This document shows positions 22,728-32,335 of a stretch of 64,000 nt of DNA, piece after piece. The notes under the pieces are model-generated. The model worked only from the letters and a program-made list of their open reading frames with translations. It was not told the DNA's origin and ran no database searches. The stretch comes from Algibacter_G agarivorans (GTDB lineage Bacteria; Bacteroidota; Bacteroidia; Flavobacteriales; Flavobacteriaceae): NCBI RefSeq assembly GCF_039543245.1, contig NZ_BAABJJ010000037.1:1-64000 (forward strand), read 5' to 3'. Made by a program: the position numbers and the translations under genes. How positions within the stretch are numbered: the stretch's first letter is position 1; each line of letters opens with the position of its first letter.

Positions 22728-25457
22728 TTACAAGGTTGCTTTTATAGCTGCTTGTGCTGAAACTAATCTAGCAATTGGCACTCTATATGGTGAGCAACTT
22801 ACGTAATCCATTCCTAAGTTATAACAGAACTCAACAGAGCTTGGTTCACCACCATGTTCGCCACAAATACCAACTTTTAAGTTTGGTTTTGTGCTTCTGC
22901 CTCTATCGGTTCCAATTTTTATTAACTGTCCCACGCCTTCTTGGTCCAAAATTTCAAAAGGATCAACTTTTAAAATACCTTTTTCAATATATATTGGCAA
23001 AAACTTACCAGCATCATCTCGTGAATATCCAAATGTCATTTGTGTTAAATCATTAGTTCCAAAAGAGAAAAAATCTGCTTTTTCAGCAATTAAATCTGCC
23101 ATTAAAGCGGCTCTTGGAATTTCAATCATAGTTCCAACTAAATATTCAATCATATCATTTCGTTCTTCAAAAATTTTACTTGCAGTATCTCGAATAATTT
23201 CTTCTTGTAATTCAAATTCTTTAACCGTACCAATTAAAGGCACCATAATTTCTGGCTTACAAATAATTCCCTTTTCTTTTAAATTGAGAGCAGCTTCTAT
23301 GATAGCTCGAGTTTGCATCTCAGTAATCTCTGGATATGTGTTACCCAATCTACAACCTCTGTGCCCTAGCATAGGGTTAAACTCTTCTAGTTCAGACACT
23401 TTACTCTTAACTGCTTGTAATGAAATATGCATATCCTCGGCAAGCTCTTTTTGAGTTGCTAATTGATGCGGTACAAATTCATGTAATGGCGGATCCAATA
23501 AACGAATAGTAACAGATAAGCCTTCCATAGCTTCAAAAATACCTTCAAAATCAGCGCGCTGCATTGGCAATAAATCTTCCAAAGCATGTTTTCTACCTTT
23601 TACGGTATCTGCTAAAATCATTTCGCGCATGGCTTTAATCCTATCTACTTCAAAAAACATGTGTTCTGTTCTGGTCAATCCAATACCTTGAGCCCCAAAA
23701 TTACGTGCTACTTTAGCGTCTTTTGGACTATCGGCATTCGTTCTTACTTTCATAATGCCATATTTATCTGAAAGCGTCATAACTTCAGCAAATTCGCCAC
23801 TTAGCTCTGGCTCTATAGTTGCTACTTTACCTTCTATAATGTTACCGGTAGAACCATTTAGAGAAATCCAGTCCCCTTCATGATACTCATGACCATCTAC
23901 AGTTAGCGTTCTGTTTTTATAATTTATTTTTAATGCACCAGCGCCAGATATACAACATTTACCCATACCACGAGCCACTACAGCTGCATGAGAAGTCATA
24001 CCACCACGAGCCGTTAAAATCCCTTTTGCAATATTCATCCCTTCTAAATCTTCAGGAGAGGTTTCAATTCTAACCAAAATACTATTTTTATATTTATTGG
24101 CTTCATCTGCAAAGAATACTATTTTACCTGTTGCAGCTCCAGGAGATGCTGGTAAACCTTGTGCTATAACATGCGCTCTTTTAAGTGCTGATGGGTCGAA
24201 AACAGGATGTAAAAGTTCGTCGAGTTTGTTTGCTTCAATTAAAAGCAAAGCTTCTTTTTCATCAATCATTTTCTCTTTTAATAAATCCATGGCTATTTTA
24301 ACCATAGCTGCGCCTGTACGCTTACCGTTTCTAGTTTGCAGTATCCAAAGCTTACCATCTTGAATAGTAAACTCCATATCTTGCATATCGCGATAATGGG
24401 TCTCTAAAGTATCTTGATAATCATTAAGTTCATTAAACATTTTTGGCATTAACTCTTCCAAAGACGGGTAATTTTCAGCTCTATCATCTTCTTCAACTTT
24501 AGCCAGTTCTGCCCAACGCTCCGAACCTAATTTTGTTATTTGCTGAGGCGTTCTAACACCTGCAACCACATCTTCACCTTGTGCATTTATTAAATACTCA
24601 CCGTTAAACACGTTTTCGCCTGTACCTGCATCACGGGTAAAACACACTCCGGTTCCTGAATTATCTCCCATATTACCATAAACCATAGCTTGTACATTTA
24701 CAGCTGTACCCCAATCGGCAGGGTAACCATTCATGTTTCTATAATACACAGCTCTATCACCATTCCAACTATTAAATACTGCAATGATTGCTCCCCAAAG
24801 CTGATCCCATGGATTCGTTGGAAAATCATGACCCGTTCGTTTCTTAACCGCATCTTTGAAATCGTAAACAAGGTCTTTTAAATCTTGAATTGTAAATTCG
24901 GTATCTAGCTGAATACTTCTTTTTTCCTTGAGATGTTCCATGATTTCTTCAAAAGGATCAATATCATCTTTAGAAGCAGGTTTCATCCCTAAAACCACAC
25001 CACCGTACATTTGAATAAAACGTCGATAAGAATCCCAAGCAAACTGTTCGTTATTGGTCTTTTTAGCTAATCCCAAAACCACGTCATCATTCATTCCTAA
25101 ATTTAGAACGGTATCCATCATTCCTGGCATAGACACTCTAGCACCAGAACGAACAGAAACCAATAAGGGATTATCTTTATCGCCAAATGTAGTCCCCATT
25201 AAAGATTCAATATTAGCAATAGAGGCTTCAACTTCTTCTTTAATCAACTCTACTACGGCGTCCTGCCCTAATAAATTATATTCTGTGCAAACTTCTGTAG
25301 TGATTGTAAAACCAGGTGGAACTGGAATCCCTATTGAACTCATTTCTGCCAAATTAGCACCTTTACCGCCCAATAAGTTTTTCATTTTACTGTTCCCATC
25401 CGCGGTTTTATCCCCAAATCGATACACTCGAGATTTTACTTCTTGAAATATTTCCAT
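22728..25457 (-). CDS. ppdK: Pyruvate, phosphate dikinase
   Basis: Interconverts pyruvate, ATP and phosphate with phosphoenolpyruvate, AMP and diphosphate. The 909-residue protein has the N-terminal ATP-grasp domain (GGKGANLAEMSSIGIPVPPG near 29), the swivelling phosphohistidine domain (GGMTSHAAVVARGMGKC, His490) and the C-terminal PEP/pyruvate barrel (GLTRTEHMFFE; CGEHGGEPSS with the expected catalytic Cys865). Length is close to the 870-880 residues usual for bacterial PPDK. No dedicated regulatory-kinase gene is adjacent. A weak FNR-type site and a -7-like box with the same 33-bp spacing as pflB lie upstream, so co-regulation with pflB is possible. Confidence 0.97.
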   Translation of the reverse strand: MEIFQEVKSRVYRFGDKTADGNSKMKNLLGGKGANLAEMSSIGIPVPPGFTITTEVCTEYNLLGQDAVVELIKEEVEASIANIESLMGTTFGDKDNPLLVSVRSGARVSMPGMMDTVLNLGMNDDVVLGLAKKTNNEQFAWDSYRRFIQMYGGVVLGMKPASKDDIDPFEEIMEHLKEKRSIQLDTEFTIQDLKDLVYDFKDAVKKRTGHDFPTNPWDQLWGAIIAVFNSWNGDRAVYYRNMNGYPADWGTAVNVQAMVYGNMGDNSGTGVCFTRDAGTGENVFNGEYLINAQGEDVVAGVRTPQQITKLGSERWAELAKVEEDDRAENYPSLEELMPKMFNELNDYQDTLETHYRDMQDMEFTIQDGKLWILQTRNGKRTGAAMVKIAMDLLKEKMIDEKEALLLIEANKLDELLHPVFDPSALKRAHVIAQGLPASPGAATGKIVFFADEANKYKNSILVRIETSPEDLEGMNIAKGILTARGGMTSHAAVVARGMGKCCISGAGALKINYKNRTLTVDGHEYHEGDWISLNGSTGNIIEGKVATIEPELSGEFAEVMTLSDKYGIMKVRTNADSPKDAKVARNFGAQGIGLTRTEHMFFEVDRIKAMREMILADTVKGRKHALEDLLPMQRADFEGIFEAMEGLSVTIRLLDPPLHEFVPHQLATQKELAEDMHISLQAVKSKVSELEEFNPMLGHRGCRLGNTYPEITEMQTRAIIEAALNLKEKGIICKPEIMVPLIGTVKEFELQEEIIRDTASKIFEERNDMIEYLVGTMIEIPRAALMADLIAEKADFFSFGTNDLTQMTFGYSRDDAGKFLPIYIEKGILKVDPFEILDQEGVGQLIKIGTDRGRSTKPNLKVGICGEHGGEPSSVEFCYNLGMDYVSCSPYRVPIARLVSAQAAIKATL

Positions 25458-25486
25458 AATAATTACCTTTTATAAAAATTCAAGGT

Positions 25487-25530
25487 TAAAATTATAGACT
25501 ATAATGCTTTATTTCAATGACTTTAATCAT
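25487..25530 (-). promoter_or_regulatory. Candidate FNR-type site and -7 box for ppdK
   Basis: The palindrome ATGATTAAAGTCAT (minus strand, 25517-25530) keeps the ATGA/TCAT ends. TAATTTTA (25487-25494), one mismatch from TAnnTTTG, has its centre exactly 33 bp away. Both parts are weaker than at pflB. Confidence 0.4.
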
Positions 25531-25685
25531 AAAACCAACATTAATCCATTAATAAAAAACCTTACCTATTTTGCTTAACGTAATTGTTGATTATTAAAAC
25601 CAGAGCGTTCTAAAGAAGTTTTTAACATATTTGAAAATCCTTTTTAATTTCATACTTTGCAATACTAGAAACTATTAAATAGCAA

Positions 25686-27455
25686 ATGACAGAAATTACA
25701 AGACTTTTTGATTTCCCTTATTATCAGCTAGAAAACCATCCTTTAGATAATGCTTTGGTTACAAAGCACAATAATGAATGGGTTAATACATCCACTAAAG
25801 ACTATCTAGATAAAGCCAATGCCTTAAGTAGAGCTTTACTGAAACTGGGCGTTAAGAAAGATGATAAAATAGCTGTTATTTCTTCAACAAATAGGACCGA
25901 ATGGCATATTGTAGATATTGGCACGCTTCAAACTGGGGCACAGACCATTCCCATTTATCCAACTATTTCTTCTGAAGATTATGAGTATATTTTAAACCAT
26001 AGCGAATCTGTTTACTGCTTTGTTTCGGATAAAGACGTTTTAGAAAAAATAAATAAGATTAAATCTAAAACAAAATTAAAGGAGGTTTATTCCTTTGATG
26101 TCATTGAAGGATGTAAAAATTATTCAGAGTTATTTGAACTAGGAAAAGACAAATCAAATCAGAATGATGTTGAAGCTAGAAAAGATGCTGTTAGCGCATC
26201 CGATTTAGCAACTATTATTTATACTTCTGGTACTACTGGAAAGCCCAAAGGTGTAATGCTCTCTCATGCCAATATAGTTTCGAACGTGTTTGCTGTAGAA
26301 AAAAGATTCCCTCTTGAGAGGAATCAAAAAATACTCAGTTTTCTTCCTATATGCCACATTTTTGAACGTACGTTTTTATATTTATGTCAATATCGCTGTA
26401 TCTCCATTCATTTTGCTGAAAGCATAGATAAAATAGGCGATAATTTAAAGGAAGTCAAACCCAACATGATTACTGTTGTTCCTAGATTAATTGAAAAAGT
26501 TTTTGATAAAATTATAGCAAAAGGTCAAGATTTATCTGGAATAAAAAAGAAATTATTTTTTTGGGCCGTGGATCTAGGGACTAGATTTGAACCATACGGG
26601 CAAAATGGCTGGTGGTATGAATTAAAACTAGCATTGGCACGAAAACTCATTTTCAGTAAATGGCAGGAGGCATTGGGAGGCAATATTGTATTTATGGCCT
26701 CTGGAAGTGCAGCGCTGCAACCTCGATTAGGGCATATATTTGGTGCTGCAGATATACCTATTATGGAATGTTATGGGCTAACAGAAACATCGCCTGGAGT
26801 TTCCGTAAGCGATAGACGCAATAAAGGATGGAAAATAGGATATGTTGGAAAAGCAATAGATGATGTGGATGTTAAAATAGCTGAAGATGGCGAAATACTT
26901 TGCAAAGGCCCAAACATTATGATGGGATATTATAAAGACCCAGAAAAAACTGCTGAAGTCATGACAGGGGATTATTTTCACACAGGTGATAAAGGTGAAA
27001 TTGATGCTGATGGTTTTTTAAAAATCACGGGCAGAAAGAAAGAGATGTTTAAAACCTCTGGTGGTAAATATATTGTTCCAACACTTCTTGAAAACGAATT
27101 AAAGCAATCCCGATTTATTGAACAAGTTATGGTTATTGGCGAAGGCGAAAAAATGGCCGCAGCATTAATCCAACCTAATTTTGATTTTATTAAAGATTGG
27201 ATCGACAAAAAACAACTTACCATCGGGAAATCTGAAATTGATATCGCAAACTCAGATATCATCAAAGACCGCATTCAAAAAGAAATGAATATCTGTAATG
27301 AAAAATTTGGTAAATGGGAGCAAATAAAAGTGTTTAAACTGACACCTGAAGTTTGGTCTATTGATGCTGGACACCTCACTCCTACTCTAAAAATGAAAAG
27401 AGATACTATAAAAAAAATGTATCTAGATTTAATTGAAGAAATTTACCGCCCATAA
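25686..27455 (+). CDS. Long-chain acyl-CoA synthetase (AMP-forming)
   Basis: Activates fatty acids with ATP and CoA to acyl-CoA. The 589-residue adenylating enzyme has the phosphate-binding motif TIIYTSGTTGKPKGVMLSH near 178, the acyl-adenylate motif ECYGLTETSPGV near 360, GDYFHTGDKGEIDADGFLKI near 430 and the hinge GRKKEMFKTSGGKYIVP. This is the FadD-like layout for long chains. It is 0.7 kb upstream of the MarR-controlled beta-oxidation operon and probably feeds it, although the MarR palindrome is absent from its own upstream region. Confidence 0.92.
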   Translation: MTEITRLFDFPYYQLENHPLDNALVTKHNNEWVNTSTKDYLDKANALSRALLKLGVKKDDKIAVISSTNRTEWHIVDIGTLQTGAQTIPIYPTISSEDYEYILNHSESVYCFVSDKDVLEKINKIKSKTKLKEVYSFDVIEGCKNYSELFELGKDKSNQNDVEARKDAVSASDLATIIYTSGTTGKPKGVMLSHANIVSNVFAVEKRFPLERNQKILSFLPICHIFERTFLYLCQYRCISIHFAESIDKIGDNLKEVKPNMITVVPRLIEKVFDKIIAKGQDLSGIKKKLFFWAVDLGTRFEPYGQNGWWYELKLALARKLIFSKWQEALGGNIVFMASGSAALQPRLGHIFGAADIPIMECYGLTETSPGVSVSDRRNKGWKIGYVGKAIDDVDVKIAEDGEILCKGPNIMMGYYKDPEKTAEVMTGDYFHTGDKGEIDADGFLKITGRKKEMFKTSGGKYIVPTLLENELKQSRFIEQVMVIGEGEKMAAALIQPNFDFIKDWIDKKQLTIGKSEIDIANSDIIKDRIQKEMNICNEKFGKWEQIKVFKLTPEVWSIDAGHLTPTLKMKRDTIKKMYLDLIEEIYRP

Positions 27456-27623
27456 TTTCTTCAACCATATTATAAATATAAAATTCCATTTTATAAAATA
27501 ACTTAAACATTTCTCAATAAAACAGCTCAAAAACAAACAGTTGCTTAATTTTAAATCATATTTTTTGTTATTTATACATCATTTTAATACTTTTAAATTG
27601 ATAACCAATTAAAACAAAAACAA

Positions 27624-28016
27624 ATGAAAACAAAAAATTTTTTAGTTTCCGGTATCATTGGAGGTATTGTTGATTTCCTTTTAGGTTGGCTCTTTTATGG
27701 AATTATTTTTATAAACACATTTCCTCAACCGGAAGAAAGTTCCAACGCTATGTTATTCATATTTTTAGGTTGCTTAACTTTCGGATTATTTGTATCATTC
27801 ATTTTTACAAAATGGGCACAAATTACAACTGCTATCACCGGAGCTAAAGCAGGCGCTATTATTGGCTTATTTATAGGTTTATTTTACAACTTTTTTAATT
27901 TAGCGATGAACGCTACTATTTCAATGGAATTAGCCGCTTTGGATGTTGCCATTTCAGTTGTTATGACATCCATTATAGGTGCCGTTATAGGTGCAGTAAA
28001 CGGCAAGATAGGATAG
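27624..28016 (+). CDS. Small multi-spanning membrane protein, unknown function
   Basis: The 130-residue protein has four hydrophobic segments (about 8-30, 44-64, 72-95 and 105-127) with glycine zippers (GAKAGAIIGLFIGLFY; SIIGAVIGAVNGKIG). No known motif is recognised. It sits alone between the acyl-CoA synthetase and marR genes with gaps of 168 and 131 bp, so a link to lipid metabolism is only positional. Confidence 0.7.
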   Translation: MKTKNFLVSGIIGGIVDFLLGWLFYGIIFINTFPQPEESSNAMLFIFLGCLTFGLFVSFIFTKWAQITTAITGAKAGAIIGLFIGLFYNFFNLAMNATISMELAALDVAISVVMTSIIGAVIGAVNGKIG

Positions 28017-28086
28017 CAAAAAACATCATTTAATTCACTGTTTTACAACCCATTACCGCTTACTTATAAAAAATAATTATAATTTT

Positions 28087-28120
28087 AAAAAAAATACTAT
28101 GCATGCATAGTATTTTTTTT
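28087..28120. promoter_or_regulatory. 34-bp perfect palindrome, probable MarR operator
   Basis: Eight A, TACTATGCA, its exact inverse TGCATAGTA and eight T form a perfect palindrome centred at 28103.5. It abuts the marR -7 box (28121), so a bound MarR dimer would block RNA polymerase. MarR proteins typically repress their own promoters through such sites. Confidence 0.75.
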
Positions 28121-28128
28121 TATATTTG
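28121..28128 (+). promoter_or_regulatory. -7 box for the marR/beta-oxidation operon
   Basis: TATATTTG matches TAnnTTTG, 20 bases before the marR ATG and contiguous with the palindromic operator. Confidence 0.6.
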
Positions 28129-28147
28129 AGCACACCAATCAAACACT

Positions 28148-28594
28148 ATGAAAGATAAAACCATAGACTATGTACTTAGAACTACATGGTTAACAGTTCA
28201 AAAAATGTACAATGAAGAAGCCTCAAAGTTTGGAAGCACCATGGCAACGGGTTTTACATTGTTAAGTATAGACCCCGAAAAAGGTACACCCTCAACAGCT
28301 TTAGGTCCAAAAATGGGAATGGAAGCTACAAGTTTATCTAGAATATTGAAAACCATGGAAAACAAAGGCTTAATTACAAGAAAACCTAATCCTAATGATG
28401 GTCGTGGTGTTATTATTTCCCTGACCGATTTTGGTCTAGAAAAAAGAAATTACTCGAAAGAAAAAGTATTGTTATTCAATGAAGCCATAAAAAACAATGT
28501 TTCAGAAGAACAATTAATACATTTTTATGAAGTAGCCGAAGTCATTAATGACATGGTAAGTAATAAAAAAATATACAGTCAATCTGATAGTTAA
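28148..28594 (+). CDS. MarR-family transcriptional regulator of beta-oxidation
   Basis: The 148-residue protein has the MarR winged helix: recognition region LGPKMGMEATSLSRILKTMENKGLITRKPNPNDGRG near residues 58-93, in which NPNDGRG is the wing. It opens a four-gene operon with fadB-like, fadA-like and acyl-CoA dehydrogenase genes (7-bp gap to the next). A perfect palindrome overlaps its promoter. By analogy with other regulators placed like this it probably represses the operon until an acyl-CoA or fatty acid binds; the ligand is not established by the sequence. Confidence 0.9.
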   Translation: MKDKTIDYVLRTTWLTVQKMYNEEASKFGSTMATGFTLLSIDPEKGTPSTALGPKMGMEATSLSRILKTMENKGLITRKPNPNDGRGVIISLTDFGLEKRNYSKEKVLLFNEAIKNNVSEEQLIHFYEVAEVINDMVSNKKIYSQSDS

Positions 28595-28601
28595 AAATAA
28601 A

Positions 28602-31010
28602 ATGAGCAAACGTAGAATTAAAAAAATAGCCATTATTGGTTCAGGTATTATGGGAAGTGGTATCGCTTGCCATTTTGCCAATATTGGAGTAGAAGTCCTT
28701 TTATTAGACATCGTCCCTAGAGAACTTAACGATAAAGAAAAAGCAAAAGGGTTAACTTTAGAAGATAAAATAGTTAGAAATAGATTGGTTAATGATGCAT
28801 TAACCGCATCTTTAAAATCTAAACCCGCCCCTATTTATCATCAAAGTTTTGCTAATAGAATTACTACTGGAAATCTTAAGGATGATATTGCTAAAGTAGC
28901 CCATGTAGATTGGATTATGGAAGTTGTAGTTGAAAGACTTGACATCAAACAACAAGTTTTTGAAAAACTAGAAAAATATAGAACTCCAGGTACCTTAATG
29001 ACATCAAATACGTCTGGTATTCCTATAAAGTTTATGAGTGAAGGCCGTTCAGAAGATTTTCAAAAGCATTTTTGTGGTACACACTTTTTTAATCCAGCAC
29101 GTTACTTAAAGTTATTTGAAATTATTCCTGGACCAAAAACAGATACTTCAGTTTTAGAATTCTTAAATGGTTATGGTGAACAATTCCTTGGAAAAACGTC
29201 TGTAGTTGCCAAAGACACACCAGCTTTTATAGGTAACCGAATCGGTATTTTCAGTATTCAAAGTTTATTTCACACGGTTAAAGATTTAGATTTAACAGTT
29301 GAGGAAGTTGATAAATTGTCAGGTCCTGTAATAGGCCGTCCAAAATCGGCTACTTTTAGAACCGTTGATGTTGTAGGATTAGATACTTTGGTTCACGTAG
29401 CAAACGGCATTAGAGAAAACTGCCCTAATGATGAACGTTTAGAACTTTTTAAATTACCAGATTTCATCAATACCATGATGGAAAACAAATGGTTTGGAAG
29501 TAAAACCGGTCAAGGATTCTACAAAAAAACCGTTTCTTCAGAAGGTAAAAAAGAAATATTAACGCTAGACTTAAACACCTTAGAATATCGTTCTGCAAAA
29601 CGTGCAAAATTCGCCACTTTAGAATTAACAAAATCTATTGATAAAGTTGTTGACCGTTTTAAGGTATTAGTAAAAGGAAAAGATAAAGCGGGGGAATTCT
29701 ACAGAAAAAGTTTTGCGGCTCTATTTGCTTACGTTTCAAATAGAATTCCAGAAATCACAGATGATTTATATAAAATTGACGATGCTATGAAAGCAGGATT
29801 TGGTTGGGAACATGGTCCTTTCCAAATTTGGGATGCTATTGGCGTTGAAGCTGGAATAGAAATAATGAAAGCCGAAGGTTTAGAACCAAATGCTTGGGTA
29901 AACAATATGCTTGCTTCAGGAAGTTCTTCTTTCTACACCGTAAAAGATGGAGCATCCTACGCTTATGATATTCCGAAGAAAACACAAGAAAAAATTCCAG
30001 GACAAGATAGCTTCATCATACTAGATAACATCAGAAAATCGAATGAAGTCTTTAAAAACTCAGGAGTTGTTGTTGAAGATTTAGGAGACGGCATCCTAAA
30101 TGTAGAATTCCAATCCAAAATGAATACTATAGGTGGCGACGTACTTGCCGGATTAAATAAAGCCATTGATATTGCTGAAAAAGATTTTGCAGGTTTAGTA
30201 GTTGGTAACCAAGGTGCAAACTTCTCGGTTGGTGCAAACATTGGCATGATTTTTATGATGGCCGCAGAACAAGAATATGATGAACTTAATGGTGCTATTA
30301 AATATTTCCAAGATAGCATGATGCGTATGCGTTATTCTTCTATCCCAACAATATCCGCACCTCATGGTATGTCTTTAGGTGGTGCTTGTGAATTATCAAT
30401 GCATGCCGACAAGGTAGTTGCCGCAGCAGAAACATATATGGGGCTTGTAGAATTTGGAGTTGGTGTTATTCCTGGTGGAGCGGGTTCAAAAGAAATGGCT
30501 TTAAGAGCTTCTGATACATTTAGAAAAGGTGATGTTCAATTAAATACATTACAAGAATATTTTTTAACAATTGGTATGGCAAAGGTATCAACTTCAGCTT
30601 ACGAAGCATTCGATTTGGGTGTGCTTCAAAAAGGAAAAGATATTGTAGTTGTTAATAAAGACCGCCAAATTGCGGTTGCAAAACAGCACGCCAAACTTAT
30701 GGCAGATATAGGATATACACAACCCATAAGAAGAACAGATGTAAAAGTACTTGGTAAGCAAGCTTTAGGTATGTTTTTAGTGGGAACTGACGCTATGGAA
30801 GACAGTAATTACATTAGCGAACATGATAAGAAAATCGCGAATAAACTCGCATACGTTATGGCTGGAGGCGATTTATCCGAACCAACATTAGTTAGCGAGC
30901 AATATTTATTAGACTTAGAGCGTGAAGCATTCCTATCATTATGTACGGAACGTAAAACTTTAGAGAGAATTCAACACATGTTGACTAAGGGAAAACCATT
31001 ACGTAATTAG
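28602..31010 (+). CDS. Bifunctional 3-hydroxyacyl-CoA dehydrogenase/enoyl-CoA hydratase
   Basis: Catalyses hydration of enoyl-CoA and NAD-dependent oxidation of the 3-hydroxyacyl-CoA in beta-oxidation. The 802-residue chain has the dehydrogenase first (IIGSGIMGSGIACHFANIG near 11; SNTSGIPI and HFFNPARYLKLFEI near 130-160) and the crotonase domain last (ISAPHGMSLGGACELSMHAD near 585; GVGVIPGGAGSKEM near 620). This order is the reverse of E. coli FadB. It matches the FadN-type dehydrogenase-first proteins, so I do not use the name fadB. It lies 7 bp after marR and 117 bp before the thiolase gene. Confidence 0.93.
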   Translation: MSKRRIKKIAIIGSGIMGSGIACHFANIGVEVLLLDIVPRELNDKEKAKGLTLEDKIVRNRLVNDALTASLKSKPAPIYHQSFANRITTGNLKDDIAKVAHVDWIMEVVVERLDIKQQVFEKLEKYRTPGTLMTSNTSGIPIKFMSEGRSEDFQKHFCGTHFFNPARYLKLFEIIPGPKTDTSVLEFLNGYGEQFLGKTSVVAKDTPAFIGNRIGIFSIQSLFHTVKDLDLTVEEVDKLSGPVIGRPKSATFRTVDVVGLDTLVHVANGIRENCPNDERLELFKLPDFINTMMENKWFGSKTGQGFYKKTVSSEGKKEILTLDLNTLEYRSAKRAKFATLELTKSIDKVVDRFKVLVKGKDKAGEFYRKSFAALFAYVSNRIPEITDDLYKIDDAMKAGFGWEHGPFQIWDAIGVEAGIEIMKAEGLEPNAWVNNMLASGSSSFYTVKDGASYAYDIPKKTQEKIPGQDSFIILDNIRKSNEVFKNSGVVVEDLGDGILNVEFQSKMNTIGGDVLAGLNKAIDIAEKDFAGLVVGNQGANFSVGANIGMIFMMAAEQEYDELNGAIKYFQDSMMRMRYSSIPTISAPHGMSLGGACELSMHADKVVAAAETYMGLVEFGVGVIPGGAGSKEMALRASDTFRKGDVQLNTLQEYFLTIGMAKVSTSAYEAFDLGVLQKGKDIVVVNKDRQIAVAKQHAKLMADIGYTQPIRRTDVKVLGKQALGMFLVGTDAMEDSNYISEHDKKIANKLAYVMAGGDLSEPTLVSEQYLLDLEREAFLSLCTERKTLERIQHMLTKGKPLRN

Positions 31011-31127
31011 AAAAAAGAATAAAGAGATTAAAAAAGAGAACCTAAACGACAATATTTAGAGACAGATTTAAAAGTCTTTTTATCTAATCTATTTTCTTTG
31101 CTCTCTTTCCAAAATAAAAATAGAATT

Positions 31128-32318
31128 ATGAAGACCGCATATATAGTAAAAGCATACAGAACCGCTGTTGGTAAAGCTCCAAAAGGTGTATTCCGTTTTA
31201 AAAGAGCAGATGAGTTAGGTGCCGAAACCATTCAGCACATGATGAAGGAATTACCAAATCTTGATGTATCAAGAATTGATGATGTTATTGTTGGAAACGC
31301 TATGCCGGAAGGTGCGCAAGGATTAAATATGGCGCGATTTATTTCATTAATTGGATTAAATAGTGTTGATGTACCTGGTGTTACTGTAAATCGATTTTGT
31401 TCTTCAGGAATTGAAACTATTGGTATTGCCACTGCAAAAATTCAAGCAGGAATGGCCGATTGTATTATTGCTGGAGGTTCTGAAAGTATGAGTTCTGTAC
31501 CTATGACAGGTTTTAAACCAGAATTAAACTACGATACGGTTAGTGCTGGCCACGAAGATTATTATTGGGGGATGGGAAATACTGCAGAAGCGGTTGCAAA
31601 TCAGTTTAAAGTATCTCGTGAAGACCAAGATGAATTTGCTTTTAATTCTCATATGAAAGCTTTAAAAGCACAAGCTGAAAATCGTTTTCAAGACCAAATT
31701 GTACCTATAGAGGTTGAACAAACATACATTGATCCCAACGGAAAAAAAGCAACAAAAAAATATACAGTAACAAAAGATGAAGGCCCTCGGGAAGGAACAA
31801 GTTTAGAGGCTTTAGCAAAATTACGTGCTGTTTTTGCTGCTGGAGGAAGTGTTACTGCCGGTAACTCATCGCAAATGAGTGATGGTGCTGCTTTTGTAAT
31901 GGTAATGAGTGAAGATATGGTTAAAGAATTAAACCTTGAGCCTATTGCAAGATTAGTCAGTTATGCCGCTGCAGGTGTAGAACCTCGCATTATGGGAATT
32001 GGCCCTGTAAAGGCTGTTCCAAAGGCATTAAAACAAGTGGGACTACAACAGAATGATTTATCGTTAATTGAATTGAACGAAGCGTTTGCATCTCAGTCTT
32101 TAGCAGTAATTAGAGAATTAGATTTAAACCCAAACATAGTAAACGTTAATGGAGGCGCCATTGCTCTTGGCCATCCACTTGGTTGTACAGGAGCAAAACT
32201 TTCGGTGCAACTTTTTGACGAGATGCGTAAACGAGATATGAAAGGTAAATATGGAGCAGTTACTATGTGCGTTGGAACTGGTCAAGGTGCATGTGGCATC
32301 TTTGAATTTTTAAATTAA
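31128..32318 (+). CDS. Acetyl-CoA C-acyltransferase (3-ketoacyl-CoA thiolase)
   Basis: Cleaves 3-ketoacyl-CoA with CoA to acetyl-CoA and a shortened acyl-CoA. The 396-residue thiolase shows the nucleophilic Cys in VNRFCSSGIETIG near 88, the GGSESMSSVPM motif, NEAFASQSLAV near 320, the catalytic His in ALGHPLGCTGA and the second Cys in TMCVGTGQGACG. I start at MKTAYIVKAYRTAVG; an upstream in-frame ATG at 31098 adds ten non-conserved residues. It is the third gene of the marR operon and is followed by the dehydrogenase gene after 17 bp. Confidence 0.95.
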   Translation: MKTAYIVKAYRTAVGKAPKGVFRFKRADELGAETIQHMMKELPNLDVSRIDDVIVGNAMPEGAQGLNMARFISLIGLNSVDVPGVTVNRFCSSGIETIGIATAKIQAGMADCIIAGGSESMSSVPMTGFKPELNYDTVSAGHEDYYWGMGNTAEAVANQFKVSREDQDEFAFNSHMKALKAQAENRFQDQIVPIEVEQTYIDPNGKKATKKYTVTKDEGPREGTSLEALAKLRAVFAAGGSVTAGNSSQMSDGAAFVMVMSEDMVKELNLEPIARLVSYAAAGVEPRIMGIGPVKAVPKALKQVGLQQNDLSLIELNEAFASQSLAVIRELDLNPNIVNVNGGAIALGHPLGCTGAKLSVQLFDEMRKRDMKGKYGAVTMCVGTGQGACGIFEFLN

Positions 32319-32335
32319 AAAATAAAGTAAAAGCA

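Noticed and set aside
22891..23454. 187-codon open frame on the plus strand opposite ppdK
   Set aside because: It is antisense to a highly conserved enzyme, its sequence is low-complexity Ser/Ile-rich, and it has no recognisable domain. It is a by-product of codon use on the other strand, as are the smaller antisense frames inside pflB, purL and the acyl-CoA genes.
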